12,044 nucleotides of DNA from Chrysochromulina tobinii (taxonomy: Eukaryota > Haptophyta > Prymnesiales > Chrysochromulinaceae), in contig JWZX01000086.1 of NCBI GenBank assembly GCA_001275005.1, positions 1 to 12,044 of the forward strand, in the 5' to 3' direction. Shown piece after piece: positions 8,476-12,044 of the stretch (position 1 is its first letter; each line of letters opens with the position of its first letter). Position numbers and translations under genes: made by a program. The notes under the pieces are model-generated. The model ran no database searches and was not told the DNA's origin. It worked only from the letters and a program-made list of their open reading frames with translations.

Positions 8476-9243
8476 TCAACCCGACTCGGTCGAGCCTTTC
8501 AGACGCTTGAAGATGGACTTGCTGATATCGCCGAATCTGTACTCATCCTTGCCTGTGACGCGCTTGACGGCGCCCTTGGTCAGATCGCCAAACTTGTATT
8601 CGTCGCTCCCAGTCACCTTCCGCACGGTGGCCTCTGTCAAGTCACCAAATTTATACTCGTCCTTGCCCGTATAATCCTTGACCGAGTCGGCAATGCCTTG
8701 CGAAGCCCGCTCGCTCAGTCGCACGCCGACCTCTTTGACGGCCCGCACGCCTAGCTCAGCCTTGAGCACCGTTCCGTACGTGGCCAAGAGGACCGCCACT
8801 GGCATGGCGGCAAGTCCTGCCACAGGTGCCGCGGCGCCGGCGCCGAGGAAAACTCCGACCTTGAGCAGTAAGGAGAGGTCCGCCATAGTCCACTCTGCTG
8901 ACATCTGCCGCTGGACTTCGGAGCGCATGCTCTCAACGACGCTTTTGGTGATGTCGCCGAACTGGTAACCCTCGTTCTCGGCGGTGACCCGTTCCTCGAC
9001 GCGCGCAAGCAGTGTGGGCAGCCGCTCCTCCTGCTCCTCCGGAGTGCTGATTGCAAGCTCGGCCAGCTCTTCTCTGACAATTGCATCGAGCGCATCTGCG
9101 CGTGCGTCTGCGCGCAGCGTCCGCACTCGCAGATGCATACCCCGTGGCTGCCTCAGCCGGCCAACTGCATGGCCGCAGCTCTGCCCTTGCACAAGTGCTG
9201 CAATGGCCACCGTCGCCGCGAGCAAGATCGAAATGGCTCTCAT
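8476..9243 (-). CDS. Signal-peptide membrane protein with YxFGDxTK repeats
   Basis: This intronless frame encodes 255 residues, with ATG at 9243 and its stop at 8476-8478. Residues 1-22 (MRAISILLAATVAIAALVQG and onward) are a clear signal peptide, so I chose this start over in-frame ATGs upstream. Residues 27-50 are Arg-rich and lack a hydrophobic core. In a secondary-plastid alga this could be a transit-peptide-like part of a bipartite targeting signal. A charged helical region follows, then a hydrophobic stretch at 124-161 that could form one or two membrane spans. The C-terminus has three 19-residue repeats, with EYKFGDLTE, EYKFGDLTK and EYRFGDISK starting at 196, 215 and 234. A fourth, YQFGDITK, stands alone at 93-100. 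I recall similar repeats in algal proteins of unknown function. Location could be plastid, ER or cell surface. Confidence 0.85.
   Translation of the reverse strand: MRAISILLAATVAIAALVQGQSCGHAVGRLRQPRGMHLRVRTLRADARADALDAIVREELAELAISTPEEQEERLPTLLARVEERVTAENEGYQFGDITKSVVESMRSEVQRQMSAEWTMADLSLLLKVGVFLGAGAAAPVAGLAAMPVAVLLATYGTVLKAELGVRAVKEVGVRLSERASQGIADSVKDYTGKDEYKFGDLTEATVRKVTGSDEYKFGDLTKGAVKRVTGKDEYRFGDISKSIFKRLKGSTESG
8497..8670. repeat. 57-base coding repeats (19 residues, three copies)
   Basis: Three consecutive copies encode TGKDEYKFGDLTxxxVxxV-type units. They differ at many synonymous and some replacement positions, so they are older than the nearly identical arrays elsewhere in the window. 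Confidence 0.9.
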
Positions 9244-9524
9244 TGTAAATTCGGGCTGTGAAGATCTCCTCCGTCCAAAGTTCACGCTGCCGTTAATCGG
9301 CGGCATGGCGGGGGAAGGAGTAACCCTTCCCCCTAACGTAGCCCGATAGTACCGATGGTTCACGTATTTGCCAACACGGCAGGGCGCACATCCACAGGAC
9401 CCGAACACTCCAACACGAACCGACCTTGCAGCCTTAAAGTGTGCTGAATCCGCGCGTGTCCTAACATACTATTGTAGTAACTATGCTTGATTGCTTGTCA
9501 CGTGCTGAGTTCTCAATATGGGTC
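9244..9524 (-). promoter_or_regulatory. Short intergenic region, promoter and 5' UTR of the repeat protein gene
   Basis: This region lies between the stop of the F-box/TerD gene and the ATG of the signal-peptide gene, both on the minus strand, so it must hold the 3' end of one and the promoter of the other. A CACGTG palindrome (G-box type) lies at 9499-9504 and a strong hairpin at 9310-9333. There is no convincing TATA box. Functional roles are inferred only. Confidence 0.4.
9310..9333. other. Perfect 9-bp inverted repeat with a 6-base loop
   Basis: GGGGGAAGG (9310-9318) and CCTTCCCCC (9325-9333) pair perfectly around AGTAAC. The structure sits about 67 bases upstream of the ATG at 9243, probably in its 5' UTR or core promoter. 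Confidence 0.8.
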
Positions 9525-12044
9525 CTATCTCATAGTCTGAGCTATGATGTTATGGATGGGCGTGTAATTGCCCGCTCGTCCGAGGCCAAGCTCACCGATG
9601 GCTGTGACCTTCCACGTGTGCCCTGGTGCGGTGCGCCAGATCTTGGCCATCACAACCGCCGTCTGCTCCCCCGTGGGCCGCCCGTCCAGCTCGTAGCGCG
9701 CGAGAGGCACCCCCGATCTGTCGGCCGGATCAAAGCAGCGCACCTCCGGTCGGATGATGTCGGAGAGTCGGGCAGTATCCCACGCAGAGAGTGTCAGGTA
9801 GATGGCGCCAACTTGGTCGCTGAGGGCGCGCAGGTCAATGTCGACCCTGTGTGTGCCCTCGCGCTTCTCCGCGTCGATCTGGTCACCAGAATGGCGCAGT
9901 GCCACGCCCCTCCCCCCCTCGCCGTACGCCGTGTGCACGCCGCCGGAGACCAATCCCGTCGCCGATCGCTGGTTGTCGTAGTCGACGTAGGCGAGCGGCT
10001 TGCCGTCGAAGCTGTACGCGAGCGCCGACGCGTCGAGGTAGAGCGTTCCCTCACCCGCCCAGCGCCACACCTCCTCGAACCGGACCGCCTTCATCGTGGG
10101 CGAGGCAGTGACGGACTCGCCCCTGCGCAGGATGGCCGAGACGCCGCTGCGCTGGACACGCGAAAAGTCCATCCCTTTCTTGTGATAGCCCTTCTGCTCT
10201 GAACGGCCAACGGCGCGGATGAACCACGCGTGAATGTAAGCCTTCGACGGGAGCGGCACGTTGATGAGCGCGTAGAACTCGGGCCACGAATCAGCGGCCA
10301 TCACCTTCGCAATGTGCTGACGCATCGAATGACGAAGCCACGGTGTCGGGTTCCCATTGAAGTCATCGAGCTGCGCTGGCGACACCTTGGAAAGGCGGGA
10401 CAGGAAGCCGACAGAGAACATGAGCAGTCGGTTCGAGACGCGCCGCGCCTCCCAGCAACGCTGCACGAGCTCATCCACCCCGAGCGTGTGCGGAGTGGCC
10501 AGCTCGGGGTGATGGCGGCAAGCCCAGAGAACCGAACGGTCCATCATCTCCTCGAGCAACGGCCACGCGAGGTCGCTCCAGCGCAGGCTGTTGCAGATGG
10601 CGAGCAGCGGCACGAGATCGCCCAGGCTCGGCTCGGACGCCTTGCCGCGCTTGCTTTCCTTGCCGATGAACTCCTGCACGCGCTTGGTCACCTGTGCTCG
10701 TAGCGCCGGGTGCTCGTGCGCGAGCGCGAGCAGAAGCCGATAAATCTGCGTGAAGCCGTTGATGAAGACGTCGGAGGCTGCGACGCCCCGGTCGACGAGA
10801 AGCACGACGAGCGTGCACAGTAGCTTCGGCAGCACATCGAGTGCCATCTCGGGCACAAAGCGGCCCTGGGCGAAGCGCCACCGTGGCGCGTTAGCGCACA
10901 GGGCAGCGATCGTCTGGTGCAAGATGGGCCTCGCCGCCTTGAAGTGGTCACGCGTGAGGTAGAGCGGCAGGAAGTGGGTGAAGGCCTCGCCCCATACGCT
11001 CGTGCGCACACCATCTTCCCTGAAGGCCGAGTACGAGAGCGTGTCGAGTGTCGAATAGATACAGTCCACTTCGTGCGTGCGCGGGTTGACGGTGAACGTG
11101 AGCGGGATGCCGAAGACCTGTGGGGAGGAGCAATGGCGCCGTGGTGAGCACTTGCATGCGAGTCGGAGGTCCATATATGAGGTTCGAGGGATGCCAAAGA
11201 CCTCGAGCCCTCCGCGCTTCTCGTCGAGCGCGCCCAGCGTCGCCTTGCTGTGGTAGCAGCGGAGTAGCTCGGCGTTGCTGCTGTGCTCGAGCATGTATGC
11301 GTGGCGCCAGTCGCTGAGCGAGGCCGCAGCTAACTGGGACGCTGGGAAGTGCCGGTGGAAGAGCACGCGCCACAGCAGGCCGTCACTGCATGCGCTGCGC
11401 AGGTGAGAGCACGTGCACGCGAGCGAGCGCACGTCTGCCTCGGAGTGCAGCTTCTCTATGACGATGATGAGCGCGTCGTACGACAGCAGCGCAAAGGATC
11501 CCGAGCACTCATCTGCCGTCTCCTCATGTGCCTCAGGGTCGGCACATACCAAATTAGGGTCGTCACAGCCCCTCTGCTCGGCAATCGAGGCCGTTGGCTT
11601 TGCAGTGGCAACGGTGACGACTGCGGCGGAGGCGGCGGCAGTCTGGGCGGCGTCAGCCACGCCCAAGCCGCCGCGCTCGCGCTCGCGTTTGCGCGCGCGG
11701 TAAGCATTCTTCTTCTGCGTCCGCTTGCTTGGGCCAGTCTTTTCAGACGTGCCCTCATCGTCAGCTGCAGCACTCTCTTCCTCATCATCTGCATCGCTCT
11801 GCTCGTCTCCCTCGACGCTGAGCACGGCAAACTTGCCCTTCAGCGCCTGCGGTTTGGGCGGCGCTAAGGCGAGCGACGGCTTTGGCGGCGGCGCTGCGGC
11901 AAGAAATTGCTTTGGCGGCGGCGCTGCGGCAAGCAATTGCTTTGGCGGCGGCGCTGCGGCAAGCAATTGCTTTGGCGGCGGCGCTGCGGCAAGCAATTGC
12001 TTTGGCGGCGGCGCTGCGGCAAGCAATTGCTTTGGCGGCGGCGC
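9525..12044 (-). CDS. F-box protein with C-terminal TerD domain (5' truncated)
   Basis: The frame is open from the right window edge to TAG at 9525-9527, with one intron at 11118-11201; the start codon is beyond the window. In order: an Ala/Pro-rich decapeptide repeat (12044-11881), an acidic patch (DADDEEESAAADDE) and a basic, NLS-like stretch (KRTQKKNAYRARKRERERGG), then an F-box-like segment (FALLSYDALIIVIEKL...LWRVLFHRHFP, about 11340-11505). A conserved-looking helical region spans about 10130-11117. A TerD domain spans about 9580-10050, with YLDASALAYSFDGK, ALRHSGDQID, HRVDIDLRALSDQVGAIYLT, LARYELDG and WKVTAIGE. F-box proteins usually recruit substrates to SCF ubiquitin ligases, while TerD domains are known from bacterial tellurite/stress (Ter) operons and bind calcium. 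The middle region loosely recalls an uncharacterised domain of large protist ubiquitin-related proteins; that is from memory and unverified. Confidence 0.85.
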   Translation of the reverse strand, partial: APPPKQLLAAAPPPKQLLAAAPPPKQLLAAAPPPKQLLAAAPPPKQFLAAAPPPKPSLALAPPKPQALKGKFAVLSVEGDEQSDADDEEESAAADDEGTSEKTGPSKRTQKKNAYRARKRERERGGLGVADAAQTAAASAAVVTVATAKPTASIAEQRGCDDPNLVCADPEAHEETADECSGSFALLSYDALIIVIEKLHSEADVRSLACTCSHLRSACSDGLLWRVLFHRHFPASQLAAASLSDWRHAYMLEHSSNAELLRCYHSKATLGALDEKRGGLEVFGIPRTSYMDLRLACKCSPRRHCSSPQVFGIPLTFTVNPRTHEVDCIYSTLDTLSYSAFREDGVRTSVWGEAFTHFLPLYLTRDHFKAARPILHQTIAALCANAPRWRFAQGRFVPEMALDVLPKLLCTLVVLLVDRGVAASDVFINGFTQIYRLLLALAHEHPALRAQVTKRVQEFIGKESKRGKASEPSLGDLVPLLAICNSLRWSDLAWPLLEEMMDRSVLWACRHHPELATPHTLGVDELVQRCWEARRVSNRLLMFSVGFLSRLSKVSPAQLDDFNGNPTPWLRHSMRQHIAKVMAADSWPEFYALINVPLPSKAYIHAWFIRAVGRSEQKGYHKKGMDFSRVQRSGVSAILRRGESVTASPTMKAVRFEEVWRWAGEGTLYLDASALAYSFDGKPLAYVDYDNQRSATGLVSGGVHTAYGEGGRGVALRHSGDQIDAEKREGTHRVDIDLRALSDQVGAIYLTLSAWDTARLSDIIRPEVRCFDPADRSGVPLARYELDGRPTGEQTAVVMAKIWRTAPGHTWKVTAIGELGLGRAGNYTPIHNIIAQTMR
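11118..11201 (-). mobile_element. 84-base intron formed by an introner-like element, copy B
   Basis: The donor is GAG|GTCTTT and the acceptor is CCCCACAG|GTCTTC. Exon bases 11104-11119 are repeated at 11188-11203 with one mismatch in 16. The region next to the acceptor matches copy A at 3175-3220 almost base for base (GCTCACCACGGCGCC core, ...CCCCACAG end). Splicing gives ...GGLE-VFGIPLTF..., removing a second VFGIP. The intron has 28 codons and no stop, so retention would keep the frame. Confidence 0.8.
11881..12044. repeat. 30-base tandem repeat encoding AAAPPPKQLL
   Basis: There are almost five and a half copies of a 30-base unit, and the array runs off the right edge. Copies are nearly identical; the leftmost full copy has GAAATTGC where the others have GCAATTGC. 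More diverged units with APPKP continue to about 11855. The near-perfect DNA identity indicates recent expansion. Confidence 0.96.

Noticed and set aside
9244-9408. N-terminal extension of the signal-peptide protein
   Set aside because: The extension would bury the signal peptide behind about 55 polar residues and run through the hairpin region. The ATG at 9243 gives a typical secretory N-terminus.
11178-11192. tRNA B-box-like GGTTCGAGGG
   Set aside because: It lies within the introner-like intron, and no acceptor stem, D arm or anticodon arm can be formed around it.

Overview
This window looks like nuclear DNA of a unicellular alga, most plausibly a haptophyte or another secondary-plastid lineage. 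It is very GC-rich. Its proteins are full of Ala, Gly and Pro runs, its genes are split by GT-AG introns, and it carries a small protein with algal-style Y-x-F-G-D-x-T-K repeats. The lineage is an inference; only its eukaryotic nature is directly supported.

Layout, left to right. Positions 1-268 (+) hold the 3' end of a gene whose protein ends in one membrane span and a basic tail. Positions 269-837 are a gene-free convergent 3' region. Positions 838-8362 (-) hold a BTAF1/Mot1 orthologue, the Swi2/Snf2 ATPase that strips TATA-binding protein from DNA. It is read as five exons: one of 4.9 kb covering the HEAT-repeat part and the first ATPase motifs, then four short exons separated by four repeat-filled introns. 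One single-base frame disruption lies at a C6 tract at 6854-6859. Positions 8476-9243 (-) encode a 255-residue secretory-type membrane protein with 19-residue repeats. Positions 9525-12044 (-) hold the 5'-truncated gene of an F-box protein ending in a TerD domain, with one 84-base intron.

The most interesting signal is in the introns. The first BTAF1 intron and the F-box/TerD intron share about 46 bases at roughly 85-90% identity. In both, this sequence supplies the 3' splice site and is flanked by a near-perfect duplication of host exon sequence. That is the signature of introner elements, mobile sequences that create introns. The BTAF1 copy appears to have landed exactly at an older intron's 3' splice site, leaving two abutting introns with a zero-length exon between them.

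The four BTAF1 introns are otherwise made mostly of 10- and 11-base tandem repeats, and one repeat family recurs in three of them. All five introns are in phase 0, lie next to AG|G or AG|C exon junctions and have lengths divisible by three. Short tandem duplications also shape the coding parts (His-rich, Gly/Ser-rich, Gly/Glu/Lys-rich, HLVGS, and AAAPPPKQLL repeats). The three minus-strand genes have no evident functional link beyond being head-to-tail neighbours.
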